This document shows, one piece after another, positions 1 through 11,182 of a stretch of 64,000 nucleotides of DNA. The notes under the pieces were generated by a model that ran no database searches, was not told where the DNA came from, and saw only the letters and a list, made by a program, of their open reading frames with translations. Within the stretch, counting starts at the first letter, position 1. Every line of letters begins with the position of its first letter. A program made the position numbers and the translations under genes. The stretch comes from Brachionus plicatilis (taxonomy: Eukaryota; Rotifera; Eurotatoria; Ploima; Brachionidae), in the NCBI GenBank assembly GCA_010279815.1, contig QEOQ01000122.1, forward strand, positions 765,551 to 829,550, written 5' to 3'.

Positions 1-3000
1 AGACTGTCTATTTTTTTCATTGCCTCCACAATTTTTGGATCCTGAGTTTTTTGTGCCACACTCTCTCCTTGATGCACATTTATTGGTTTTGTGGCGCTGG
101 CTGACTTGACCAATGTTTTTATGAACTCGACCGGGATGTCGACATACCGCAGACCGATGTTCACCGACACCACGGAGCTTTTGGGCTTTTTCTTGACTTT
201 TTTGAAGGTTTTTTGCTCTGCTTGTTGTTCGGGAGGTTTTTTTTCACTTGCCGGTCTGGACACGGCTTCCGCATTGACTTTGTGGTCATAGAAATCTTCA
301 TTTTGGTCATATGCTTCCAGTTCGTCATCTTCTGGGACTGTGTCTGTGCCATTTAGTTCAAAAGTTTTCCACGCTGCACGGTTCAGCCGATTTAGCTTGC
401 GAGTTCTGTATCCTCTTTTGATCGAGTTGATTTTTCTGAATATGAACTTGAAAAGTGTTGCAGTCGATGAGCCTGTGTTTGCCAAAAAAAGCATCATTAG
501 TGGAATACCAATCGAGCTGTAAAGTATGGTGAATATTTTGCCCCATTTTGTTTTGCATGAAATGTGACCATATCCTTTTAATTTAAATTAGTTTTAAGGC
601 TCAATATAAAATTGGCAACAAATTTTTTTTTTAATTTTTAGAAAAAAAATAGGGTTGTTGGGTAAAAATTAGTTTTAGTTGTGACTTGACGAAAATTTCA
701 ATAAAATAATAACAATAGTTTTTTACTTAAATTAATACTGAATGGAATTATTTTTATCAATTTATTTTAATTAATACTAAAAGTGATATTTTTTTAAGAA
801 AAATAAATTATTTTTTTTTTATTTTATTTTTGGATTCAGTGATGCATCATATTTAAAAATTTGAAAACAAATCTTTTTTAAATTTCAGATTTTTGTAAAT
901 TTAATGCAGCAGTACGTATTTTTAATGTATTTTTGAAAAGCTCTTTTAATGGATCAGATGGTAAATGGTGCATAGTGATTAGGCGATGGAAGCATGCACC
1001 ATATACCATCTGATCCATATTATTTCCATAATTTTAAAAACAAATATCTACATTGGTCTGCTTGTTAAATTATTTAAAATCAATTCTAAATAAATGAATT
1101 AAGGCTGCATAGTAATAAGACATTAGCGTTTAGAAATAAAATGCCTCAAATACTGTTGATCAAGTGGAAATGTTTAATAGCTGCTTTGCTTCTATTGAAT
1201 CTTCCTCTTTGTCCAGTGAAAATGAATCAGCCAAATACATTTTTGATACATTTAGAGAATTAAAATTTAATGAAAATATTTCAACTCCAGGATTTTCATT
1301 TTGTGAATTCTCTTTGGATGAAATTAAAAAGGCTGTTGACGAACTCCCTTCGTCAAGCTCCCCTGGATTTGTTGGAATTCAGACCAAGATTATCCAAAAT
1401 CTTAACGAATTCTTTGTTCCATTATTATATGAGCTCTTTAATAATTGTTTATTTTTTAAAAATATTCCGGAAGACTGGAAAATTGCCATTGTTAATCCTT
1501 TATTTAAAAATAAAGGTGACAGGTCAGATATAAACAATTATCGGGGGATATCAATCCTATCACCAATAGCAAAAATCTTTGAAAAACTTTTAGCAAAACA
1601 GATATCTTATTATTTTGAATCGAATAAGATTTTATTTAAAGGACAACATGGTTTTAGAAACGGACATTCTTGTCAAACAGTAATCCATGAGTATATCAGT
1701 GAAATAAATAAAGCTAAAGAAAATAAACTAACAACTGTTTCTTTGTTTATTGACTTTAGGAAAGCATTTGATGTAATTGATTCAAATTTATTACTTTTAA
1801 AACTTTTTCACTATGGTTTTGATAATTCTTCTTTGGGTCTTCTTTCAAACTATTTTGAAAATAGATCTCAGATAGTTAGAATTGGTTGTGAAAAGTCTAA
1901 TCCAGTAAAATTAAAATTAGGTGTCCCGCAAGGATCTGTCCTGGGTCCACTGCTTTTTCTTATTTTTGTCAATGATTTACCATTTTTATTTAAAAATTTA
2001 AGTATTAAAATGTTTGCAGATGATACAACAATAAGTATCTCTGAAAAAGACCTTGAAACTTCTTTGATAAAATTAAATGTTACAACAAAAAATTTAAATG
2101 AATGGTGTATTTTTAACAGAATTGATATAAACTGGTCAAAAACTTTTTGCATGATTTTTGAAAATAGGAAAAAATTATATCCAGATAAGATTAGAGTAGG
2201 TAATGAAGACATATTAGTTGTAAAGGAAATCTGCTTATTAGGCTTCATAATTGATCAAAATCTTAATTTTACCAAATTTGTATCTAATTTATCAATTCAA
2301 GTTAATAGGAAATTATTTTCTATCAAGAGAATTTTCTATCTTGCTACTTCAGTAAAGATACAGTTTTTTAAGACTTTTATCCTCCCGTATTTTGACTATT
2401 GCTCTACGCTTTTATGCTATTTTTCAAAAGAAGCAATAAATAAATTAGCTAAAAGTTATTATATCTCTATCATAAAACTTTTAAATCTTAAGCTAGAAGC
2501 AAACAGCTTTAATGAAATAAATAACGCTTTAGAAAAGTATGGTCTTTATTCATTTCAACATCGAATTTTTGAAAGGATGCTAACTTTTTCTTATAAATGT
2601 CTACTTTATTTCAATGCTCCGCTAATTCTTAAAGAAAAATTAAAGAAAAATGACTCAAAAAATTTGAATTATATTTTAAGGAACAGTAATAACCTTATTG
2701 AACCAATGGCCAAATCAAAAAGTGGAGAAAAAACATTTGAACATTTTTATTCAAGATTAATAAATTGCTTTGTGATCAAGAGATCAATGTTGAAGTTTTC
2801 AACGTTTAAGCTATCAATTTTCAATAATATAAATTTAATTTACACAGATTTTGTTTCTAAATTTGAATTGTTTAACTTAAATAGCTTATTGTTAAATTTT
2901 TTCAAATAACTATTAAATCAATAACTCTATTCAATTTTATAAATTTTATTTTAATATTTTTAATATATGTATTTTTTTTTTATTAATAATTAATTAAATA

Positions 3001-6000
3001 AATGAAGTGTTAATCAGTCTCATGAGGCATGGGCACTAGCCTGTTGATTAACCTTGAATAATAAATAATTAATTATACTATCCAATTTTAGTTGGAAAAC
3101 TTTGGGTTAACAACTTAATTAAATAAAAAAGTTATATTCAATCTTTTGGATAAGTTTATTTTCTTTTTTTATCTTATTTTTATATCGAATTAAAAAAACT
3201 TATTAATTAATTAATTCACTTGACTAATACAAACAGTTTTTTTTAAGTTCGGTTAATTTTTTAAAATATAATGAAGGTTGTGTTTCAAAAGTTTCATTAT
3301 TAGGCCTTCTTCTTTTTTTTCATTTTTATAAATGATTTAATTTATCTTGTAAAAAAATTTACTTAATAATGGTTGCTGATGACACGAAATTTAGTCATTC
3401 AGCTAAAAATTGTGAAAATGTTTTAATAAATTTTTCAACTACCATTAAAGGTCCTAGTAAATGGTGTACTTATAACAAGTTAGATATAAATTGCTCCAAA
3501 ACATTTTGTATTATCTTTTCTTGAATAAAAGAGCTAAATTTTCTGACAAGGTAAAAAATTTGTGGAAATGATATTGTGAGCGATCCTCACTCCTATAAAT
3601 AGGACTTTTATTATATTAAATAAAATATCAAAAAAGATTTAAAACGTAGTTTTGTTTAAGTATTCAAAATTTTAAAGTCCGGACTTGGACTTGACTTGAG
3701 ACTTGTGACTTTTAAAAAACTCTGGTAACATTTCAAAAATTCTGGATTTTTTTCAATGCCATTTGACATATTACCAGTTCTTTTTTTGCAAATTACTCTG
3801 CAAACAGCTTAAAATTTCTGTCTAAATGTCGAAGATACTAATATACATAAATTCAAGCAAAAATTCGAGTTTAAACTAAATTGAAAGTTATATAGTTATA
3901 ACTAAAAGTTATTCAATAAGCAAAACTTTGATTTAGCTTTAAAAAATATAAAAATATTATCAAACCACAAAAATAGTAAGAAATACCATAAAAAAAGTAA
4001 ATTATGCCACACAAATTATTTAATAACACAACCACAAATTAAATTTTAATCAAATATTAAGTTTTTTTTCAGCTAAACTCGTTATATTACCAGTGATTTT
4101 TATTTAAAACCATATTTTGAGTACAATAGCCATAAATTTAAAATAAAATATTATCAAAAAAAGTATAAAAAATAACCGAATAAAAGTACTATTGCTTAAA
4201 TTTATACAAACAAAAAAATAATTTCATTTTTGTGTCACAAATTTTAAATTTCTTAATATTTCCGAATCTTTTATCATTATAATCAATTTTAATCTTCTAG
4301 TATAATAATTTGTTTATTTTTCATCTTTCAAGAATGAGTCTGTTTCAAGTTAGTTTTAATTAAAAATTAATATTTGAATTTTTTTGTGTTGCGTGTAGTT
4401 ATTTAGGCGGCCACATGAATTTTAAGACTTTTTAAAAGAGTTAACTTCAAGTCAAGTCTAATGACTTGGTTTGACTTTGACTGTATGACTTTAAAATAAC
4501 TCTGGTTTTGAATAAATATTATTCTAATTTTATTACTTTTTAAACTTCTTTTGATATTATTTTATTAAATGTTTGGTTATAGCAATCAAAATATGGTTTA
4601 AAATAGAATTATTTGTATATAACTAGATTAGTGAAAAAGAACTGAATGCGTGATTCAAAATTTAATTTGTGGTTGTTTTATAAAATCAGTGGTATAATTG
4701 ACTTTGTGGTTATAGCTTTGTGTGGTTAATAATTTTGTGGTTATAGTTTATTTTGGTCTTTTTTCTTTAGAAATTTAAAATTCAAACCATTAATAAGTTT
4801 TTCTAAAATTGTTCATATAATTTTTAATTACAAAATTTAGAGAAGATTTAAAGAATCATTCTCTTTTTGGTTATACGCACAGCTTTCTGATCGAAGCTCA
4901 ATAGTTTCTGGATTGCTTCTTGTCTAAATTCTGGAAACTTTCATTTTATACGGCTTGTTTGATTAAAAAAATTCCAATTTTTATTATTAAACTTAGAAAT
5001 TTTTTCCTTCTTTAACATATTTATTTATTTATTGAAATGCTTTGGAATGTTTTTTACAATTTTATTCTTCTTTAGATATTTAAATTTAGAGATATGTTTT
5101 AGTAGTTTGAGTTCACTGAGAATAAATATGTTAAAGAAGGAAAAAAATTCTAAGTTTAATAATAAAAATTGGAATTTTTTTAATCAAACAAGCCGTATCT
5201 AATATAAAATGAAAGTTTCCAGCATTTAGACAAGAAGCAATCCAGAAACTATTGAGCTTCGATCAGAAAGCTCTGCGTATAACCAAAAAGAGAATGATTC
5301 AATAAATCTTGTCTAAATTTTGTAATTAAAAATGATATGAAAAATTTTAACGGGTGAACCAAAATTCTTTGCACAAAATTCAAATTGAGAAAAATATATG
5401 ATATGAATAAAACAAATGCTAGAAACTTTGTGAACTTAAAGATTACTATGTGTTGTGCATAAAATCATAGTTTGTTAAATTTTTGAATTGTTTCTATGAC
5501 TTAATCAGCCTTTGATACATATGCTCCTACTTGAATAGTTTATCCTCAATTAAAAAATAATAAAATTATTTTTTAAATTATACCATCTTATTCAAAATCA
5601 TTTTCTCTTTCAAATGATATAATTGAAGTATTTTTGACTTAAATTGATTAAAAGTAATTCTTGAAAAATTGTAAAAAATGCATAAGTTGAAAATTATTGA
5701 GAAATAACAAAAATTTGCTTTTTATACCATAACTTTTGATAGACATTAGGTAGTCTCACAAAAATTTACTCATGCATACATTATTTTCAGACTAAAAAAA
5801 GTATATTAATATCTTAATATTTTCTTTTTTTTTATTTTAAATTTGTCTAAAAAATGCATATTTATATCTAAGCCAAATTTTTCTAAGAGTAAAATTTAAA
5901 ATTAAAAAAATATATAGATTTTCAATATAAAAACGTTTCTTTTAGAGAAAAAGACACATTTAAGAAAAAATCATTCTAAAGAAAAAATACTAAAGCTAGT

Positions 6001-8861
6001 AAAATTTTGGACCTAACATTGTTTAAATTCTGAATATAAAAATTATTTTTTTATAAAATAATATATGATGAAGATTAGAATTTGGCGAAAAAAATGTAGA
6101 AATTCAAAATTCAAAAAAACAATTTAAATAATTTAAATTATTTATTTGAAATATTGATAAAAAACAAATTTTTATGCACCATCCGATGGAAAATTTAATG
6201 GCTTTAATTTTGTAAAAAATCGGTATGATTGCATAAAAATAGGTTGAAATTTTTGAAAATTTTAAATAATTCTTAATAATAAAATTCTGTATATTTTTTC
6301 TATGTTTTGATACATCCCTATTTAAAATATGCCTCTTAAATTAAATAATAAATCAAATTTTACTCAAGAACATTGATGAATGATAAATTTGATCATTAAC
6401 TTTATATTAAATTTATACTTTAACAATAATATAAAAAACAGTAAATCGAAATTCTCAGCTTTTATTAAAAACTTGATTTGTTTCTACTCGTAGAACCCAA
6501 ACTGCGTGATGATGAATTTATTTTTTCCAAATGGTAAACTAGACTAATTTCACACAGAGTTAAATGGAAGGTCACGGGTACAAGTCTTTAATGATAATTT
6601 GTTAAAAAAATTATCTTAATTAATTTTAACTTAAGTGATTAAAAATAAACAATAATAGATTTTTTTAAAAGATAGATGTCTAGGTAAAATTCTCTGGCTA
6701 ATAATTAATCGGGCATTTAAGAATAATATATGAGTATATAAAAAAATCATATAGGGCATAGCATTATTTATTTATTTGTTTATATGTAAGGAGCTGCTCC
6801 TTCAGAATAAAAATGTATATAAAAAATTAATTCATTCAAATAAGATAGAATAAAGTAGCTATAAATTTTAGGGAGATGTTAATTAATTTGATGAATATAA
6901 AATAATATAAATGAGCATTTATTAAATTATTTAGGTAATTATCAAACAGCAATGATCACTTGATTAAATTAAACAAATGCTAAAATATGTTTTAAATCAT
7001 TAAAAATTTATTTTCATCCAAATATTTTCTATCAAACTCCATTTTGCGATTGCTACCTAATAATTTCTTCTTTTTTTCCTGATCTATCAAATATTTAAAC
7101 ATACATTACCTCTTGTTATTTCAACTTAGCGTTTTTAATTTTCATTTGACTTATTTATCATTTTTTTTTTAATTTTTTTTTTTATTTTATTTTATCTTAT
7201 TTAACTTTATTTTATTTTATTTTTTTTTATTCTGAAGGTAGACGAAAATACGAAAGTATGTACAGAAGCTAATAATTTATTTACTTGGCTTTATTTTTTC
7301 TTAATATACTGGAAAAATCTAAAAAATTGATCAAGACCGTATTCTGCATTATATATTATTTTAATTCAACTAAACTTTGATCTAACTAAGTATGAATTAA
7401 GAGTTCTTAGTAATTTTAATATAAATATAACTTTACTAGAGAAAAAAAATTATTTTTTTTTAAATTTTCGTAAAAGTTTCGAATAAATTTTTTGCGAGGT
7501 TTTAAAATAATATCTGACTTTGGCAAAATGTTATTTATTGTACATTTTTATATTTTTAAATTTTTACATTTTTGAGAGAAGAAAAAAAAATCTCAAAATC
7601 AAAAAATCTCAAAAAATTTTCATTCAAGAAAAGTAATAATAAATTCGCAATTACTTAAAAAGGAGTTTTAGAAAAATTTAAATGTAAAAACCAAGGATAA
7701 TTTTTTGAAAATCCCTTTTAATTAATTGCGAACTTATTATTACTTTTCTTGAATGAAAATTTAGATTTTTTGATTTTGAGATTTTTTTTTCTTCTCTCAA
7801 AAATGTAAAAATGTAAAAATATAAAAATGTACAATAAATAACATTTTGCCCTGACTTTTCACATATTTATAAAATGTTTATTACTCAAAATTTACAAAAA
7901 ATAATTTATTTTCTCACAAGTTCATTCGTGGAATAATCCTAAATTTGATTTTTTGCCTTTAAATTTAATTTTTTTTTCTAAATAAATTTTCAAATAAAAG
8001 TGCTATTAATTTTTTAAATTACCTTATTATCTTCAATTTAATCTAAAATATTAAGAATAAAACATCAGCAAAAAAACTCTGCGCAATTCTCTGCAAGAAG
8101 ATTAAAATGCTTATACACTTTACAAATATTACATAAGAAAATGTGAATTTTCCAAAAGTATTATTGTTTTAAATTTTAAATTAAACTTTTAATTTACTAA
8201 AACTTTTAATTTTGTTTTTTAATTCAAATTTATTTAAAATTTCTTTAATTTTTAATTAGCGTTTTCATCAAAAAATCTACTAACAAAATTTTCTAATAAA
8301 GTTAAAAAAAAATTTTTCTTTCAATTTAAACCACTTACCAATAGTCGACACCAGAGTGACACAGTAAAAAACAGATCCAAAAAAGTCCCATTGCGGTTCG
8401 ATTGAGCCGGTCAGAGTTCCATTGAGGGTAGCATTGGTAAAAAAATCTCCGAAAGATCTAAAAAAAGAAGTAAAGAAAACGAATAATGTCACTCGTGAAA
8501 TTTACCTAATTTCATGTCTAAGAAACATGTAAAACGATTCATCTTTTACTCGGGTTGAGTTGTTCTCAATTTGTTTGTATATTCGCCTGAGCATTTCTTC
8601 AAGTATGGATTCACTGTATTCAAGCGCATTGTTCTCGAAATCGGACTCAATCGCTTCAAATATAAGTCCCCCAGCTAGAACATAACCTATCATTACGATC
8701 ATCAGACCCACTCTCGAAATCATAAAGGTGATAAATTTTCGGCAAAATTTGAAAAAGTTCTCTTTGGTACAACATTTTGATGATTGGGAATAGCTATACA
8801 AACTCGTAGTTTCACTTTGGGCATCGTAGGGTTTCCACTTGAAATTTTTTGCTTTTCCCAT
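1..8861 (-). CDS. Two-pore-domain (K2P) potassium channel, 3' end off window
   Basis: Background K+ channel of the plasma membrane, assembled here from three exons: 8861-8506 (start ATG), 8457-8339 and 574-1, continuing past the window edge. Exon 1 carries the N-terminal cytoplasmic part and M1 (hydrophobic run around MISRVGLMIVMIGYVLAGG) followed by an extracellular cap with an Asn-Asn-Ser-Thr glycosylation site. Exon 2 has more N-glycosylation sites and pore helix 1 (WDFFGSVFYCVTLVSTIG). Exon 3 completes the filter as TIGYG, then gives M2 (YSSIGIPLMMLFLANTG, the K2P GIPLM signature) and a Lys/Glu-rich M2-M3 loop. Pore 2 and M4 must lie outside. Intron 1 is 48 bp (8458-8505). Intron 2 is about 7.76 kb (575-8338). 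Both junctions are GT-AG and keep frame: phase-1 donor at 8339/8338, acceptor AAAAG before 574. Subfamily cannot be assigned. Confidence 0.9.
949..1018. repeat. 70-bp hairpin, 25-bp arms
   Basis: Arms 949-973 and 994-1018 are reverse complements with one mismatch (ATGGATCAGATGGT A/T ATGGTGCAT) around a 20-nt loop. Size and shape resemble a small-RNA precursor or a tiny foldback element. Pairing does not extend into the flanks, which argues against a standard pri-miRNA. Confidence 0.8.
1164..2909 (+). CDS. LINE reverse transcriptase, 5'-truncated
   Basis: Uninterrupted 581-codon frame of a non-LTR reverse transcriptase (CR1/jockey-like). The frame opens at a GTG; the first ATG is at 1170. Visible motifs in order: NNYRGISILSPIAKIFEKLL, GQHGFRNGHSCQT, LFIDFRKAFDVID (motif A with catalytic Asp), GVPQGSVLGPLLFLIFVNDL near residue 252, and FADD near residue 283 (catalytic Asp pair). 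No endonuclease domain precedes the RT, so the copy is 5'-truncated, as expected of incomplete target-primed reverse transcription. The frame is very AT-rich, unlike host exons and unlike the LINE at 55.5 kb, so it is a different family. It lies antisense inside the K2P intron. The open frame suggests a fairly recent insertion. Confidence 0.88.
   Translation: MEMFNSCFASIESSSLSSENESAKYIFDTFRELKFNENISTPGFSFCEFSLDEIKKAVDELPSSSSPGFVGIQTKIIQNLNEFFVPLLYELFNNCLFFKNIPEDWKIAIVNPLFKNKGDRSDINNYRGISILSPIAKIFEKLLAKQISYYFESNKILFKGQHGFRNGHSCQTVIHEYISEINKAKENKLTTVSLFIDFRKAFDVIDSNLLLLKLFHYGFDNSSLGLLSNYFENRSQIVRIGCEKSNPVKLKLGVPQGSVLGPLLFLIFVNDLPFLFKNLSIKMFADDTTISISEKDLETSLIKLNVTTKNLNEWCIFNRIDINWSKTFCMIFENRKKLYPDKIRVGNEDILVVKEICLLGFIIDQNLNFTKFVSNLSIQVNRKLFSIKRIFYLATSVKIQFFKTFILPYFDYCSTLLCYFSKEAINKLAKSYYISIIKLLNLKLEANSFNEINNALEKYGLYSFQHRIFERMLTFSYKCLLYFNAPLILKEKLKKNDSKNLNYILRNSNNLIEPMAKSKSGEKTFEHFYSRLINCFVIKRSMLKFSTFKLSIFNNINLIYTDFVSKFELFNLNSLLLNFFK
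2910..3068 (+). mobile_element. 3' UTR and tail of the LINE at 1164
   Basis: Follows the RT stop codon. It ends with an AGGC...GCCT stem-loop, the motif GGGCACTAGCCTGTTGATT, then CCTTGAATAATAAATAATT. The same terminal motif recurs at 16861-16893, which defines it as the 3' end of this family. Confidence 0.7.
3272..3595 (+). pseudogene. Decayed LINE reverse-transcriptase fragment
   Basis: Conceptual translation with frameshifts and stops gives LLGLLLFFIFINDL, then VADDTKFSHS, then KWCTYNKLDINCSKTFC. These match the GVPQGSVLGPLLFLIFVNDL, FADD and WCIFNRIDINWSKTFC stretches of the RT at 1164. It is therefore an older, broken relative lying just downstream of that copy. Confidence 0.75.
3675..3730. 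repeat. GACTTGACTT-rich repeat copy
   Basis: Contains GGACTTGGACTTGACTTGAGACTTGTGACTT followed by AAAAACTCTGGTAACATTTC. Related segments lie at 4440-4510 and about 39940-40000, and the TGACTTGACTT core is shared with the MITE at 15876-16232. Confidence 0.55.
3960..4765. mobile_element. MULE-like foldback element, degraded
   Basis: The outer arms (about 3960-4190 and 4510-4765) are inverted copies: left ACCACAAAAATAGTAAGAAATACCA and left AACACAACCACAAATTAAATTTT match the reverse complement of the right arm, with many mismatches. The ACCACAAAAATAG terminus is shared with the element at 21412-22882. No coding sequence is visible. The GACTTG repeat at 4440-4510 lies inside it. Confidence 0.55.
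4804..5350. mobile_element. Large inverted-repeat (foldback) element
   Basis: Left arm 4804-5024 and right arm 5121-5350 are near-perfect reverse complements over about 220 bp (for example CAATCCAGAAACTATTGAGC on the right arm is inverted on the left), separated by 96 bp. No ORF and no clear target-site duplication seen. Confidence 0.8.
6770..6815 (-). mobile_element. Retroposon 3' tail, minus strand
   Basis: On the minus strand a near-perfect hairpin (AAGGAGC-A-GCTCCTT) is followed by ACATATAAACAAATAAATAAATAA, the hairpin-plus-(AAAT)n arrangement of the other LINE/SINE tails in this window. The body is not recognisable. Confidence 0.4.
7522..7850. mobile_element. Palindromic MITE with 8-bp target duplication
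   Basis: The 329-bp element is almost one palindrome, with termini GGCAAAATGTTATTTATTG and CAATAAATAACATTTTGCC. It is flanked by direct repeats CTGACTTT at 7514-7521 and 7851-7858. Eight-base duplications are typical of hAT elements. Non-coding. Confidence 0.85.
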
Positions 8862-9631
8862 TTTACAAAATCATTTTTGTAGTAACTAACTGCCCTCAAT
8901 TTCACTCAGTCCATTCAATTTAAATATCTAAAATAACTTGTAAACTTAAGCTGGATGATTAATAATAAATATCGGACTAATTTGACCCGAGACATTTCAA
9001 AAATTTCTGATTTATTTATTCTAAAATTTGATTACTCAATAAATCTAAAGCATATTTAACTTATAAACTTTATCTATTGGAATAAAAATGAACAATATGA
9101 GCAAAATTTTGCCTATAATTAACTCTAAATTTACTTTTAATTTTACTCTTGTGTAAATAAATAGCAGAGTGTGTAGGCTATTAATTTTAATTAGCTCCGT
9201 ATGCCAAGTCTACAGCCCCTAATCTTACGGACAAGTTGTTTATTTTTATTTGTATTCTGGTTTAAGTTTTTTTTTAATTTTGAATACTTTGTTCATTTTT
9301 GTTTATGGAACGCTAAGTTTACTTAAGAAAACAGATCATTTTCAAAAGTATAGTTAATTAAACCTTTTTTTAATTAAAAATATATATAAATATTTAAAAT
9401 TATGGTTTTTGAATGATAAATGAGAATTACTACTACTTGACAAAATTTTTGATAAAAACTTTTTTTCATGATCTTCAAAAAAATTAAATTTCGCCTCTTT
9501 AAAAAATAATTTAAGTTTAATTTATTTTCAAGTCTAAAGAAGACTATGACTTGGTTCGCAAATCAACTTATTTTTTTAAATTAATTAATAACTTTATTTT
9601 TATATATAAATTTTAAAAAAATTTTGGGACA
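8862..9631. other. Region upstream of the K2P gene
   Basis: AT-rich. It should hold the 5' UTR and promoter of the K2P gene. I see no defined promoter motif and no coding sequence. Confidence 0.4.
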
Positions 9632-9685
9632 TAAAAAGTTCCTTAAGAAGACTATTTTGGTCGAAACGTGCCGTCGAGCTTTTTG
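9632..9685 (+). ncRNA. Hammerhead-ribozyme-like fold, one core base off
   Basis: All three helices of a type I hammerhead can be drawn. Stem I: 9632-9641 with 9676-9685, ten pairs including G-U. Core strand 9642-9648 reads CUUAAGA where the consensus is CUGANGA. Stem II is GACU/GGUC (9650-9653 with 9659-9662, loop AUUUU). GAAA is at 9663-9666. Stem III is ACG/CGU (9666-9668 with 9672-9674, loop UGC). C9675 is at the cleavage position. The G-to-U at the third core base and an extra A before stem II probably abolish or weaken activity. Such motifs are known from Penelope-like and other retroelements; the host element is not visible here. Confidence 0.45.
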
Positions 9686-11182
9686 CTTTAAGGAATTTTT
9701 TTAATTTTTTATTTTCATGAAAAAAATTTTATCTTAAAACAAAAATGGACCATTTATTTAGAAAAAAGGTTTAATTAAGTCGTTGTTTTTATTAAACGAT
9801 TAATTAGGTTTATAATTAAGCTCTAATATCATTATTTTGATATTAAAGAAAATTTCAAAAAAAAAATTTAATTAAAATTTTTCATTTAAAATTTCAACTT
9901 AATATGATCCATTTACATTTAAAAAAACAATATAGCAAAATTAAGTAAAGAAATCAAAACAACGAAGCTAATAAAATTGAAGCTGAGAAAAAAATAAATT
10001 TTGTTTTTAGTTCACATTAGGATAATAAAATCAAATTTTATCAAAATTTAGAAAGTTTAGAAAATGAAAGAATAAATTTTTTAAATTGAATGTGAAAATG
10101 GAAAATACCTGATTATTCACATATTGATGAACAAGCAATTTTTGATCCAGAAATAAGAAAAAATCCAAATTTTATTTAATTCAATTTTTACTGATCAAAT
10201 AGAAAATAAGAAAATAATTTTTTCAATTTGTTAGAAAAATCAAATTACTGTTACTGATAGAGGATAAAACAAAAATATTTTATTCCAATTAGAAAGACCA
10301 TTTTGTAGATTTATTATACATAACCTTTTTTCATCTTGTTCCAAATATTTATTAATATATCATTTCTTAAAAAGGAATTATTAATTTAACAACAATGATT
10401 CCCGTAAAAAAAATTAGCAATCTTCGAAAAATCAAAAAAGATAAAAACAAATAAACTTGTTTTTTTCCAAAAAAAAAATTGAAACCTTCTGATTTTTATG
10501 CTATAGAATTTTTCTCAATAATTGACTAAAACTGATCGCTTTTCAAGATTTTTTACTTTGTTTTTATCTCAGTCTATTTTGAGAGAGTGAGGGCTAAATT
10601 TAAGGCATACTCTCACTACCTGAGGATTAACGCTTTAATTCTCTAAGCAAATAAATAATTAAATTTTGTTCATAATTTTATTTTCAACCAAATTTTCTAT
10701 CAAATGGTTTAAAGCAAAAAATATTTATACCACAGACCATGAGCTTAATATAAAAATAAATCAACCGAAAATAGTTTAGCTAATTTTGCTAAAAAAAAAA
10801 AATCAAAATAGACATATTTTTCAATTTCTTCATTTTTTTTATTTATTCTGTTTTTGAAAAAAATAAAAAATTGTGAAAAAATCCCTTGATAAAACTAGAT
10901 TTTCCAATCAACTGCCTAAACTAATCAAAACATGAAAACAATTATGCCAGTTTTACAGTAGCAAATTTTACAGAGCTCAATTGAGAAAAAAAAAAAAGCC
11001 AACATTTAAAATCAATTAATTAAATTCAATTTTGACTTTAAAATGAGATGCAAAAAAAACAAAAATTGATTAATTTTATGCCAAGAGAAATAAAGTGTTT
11101 AGAAAAAACATTCTCTCAAAAAAATGTTATATAACCAAATATAACAAGCATAAATCTTCTTAAAATCAATTCTAAATTCAAA
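9686..11182. other. AT-rich intergenic stretch with a retroposon tail
   Basis: Mostly unremarkable AT-rich sequence. About 10560-10665 (+) looks like a retroposon 3' end: a GAG-ATTAA...TTAAT-CTC hairpin followed by AAGCAAATAAATAATTAA. The rest shows nothing I can name. Confidence 0.4.

Larger units (their letters stand above)
575..8338 (-). other. Long K2P intron loaded with repeats
   Basis: This intron interrupts the first Gly codon of the TIGYG filter. It holds a LINE on the opposite strand (1164-3068), a LINE remnant (3272-3595), a foldback element (3960-4765), an inverted-repeat element (4804-5350), a minus-strand retroposon tail (about 6770-6815) and a MITE (7522-7850). The stretches 5351-6769, 6816-7513 and 7859-8338 are AT-rich and I recognise nothing in them. 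Confidence 0.85.

Noticed and set aside
6510..6600. Possible tRNA gene or tRNA-derived SINE (GGTCACGGGTACAAGTC resembles a T arm)
   Set aside because: The anticodon stem and acceptor stem cannot be paired and the B box has mismatches.
8280..8338. Extension of the K2P exon beyond VSTIG
   Set aside because: The frame runs into an intron starting with GTAAGT; the true continuation YGHIS is found at 574.
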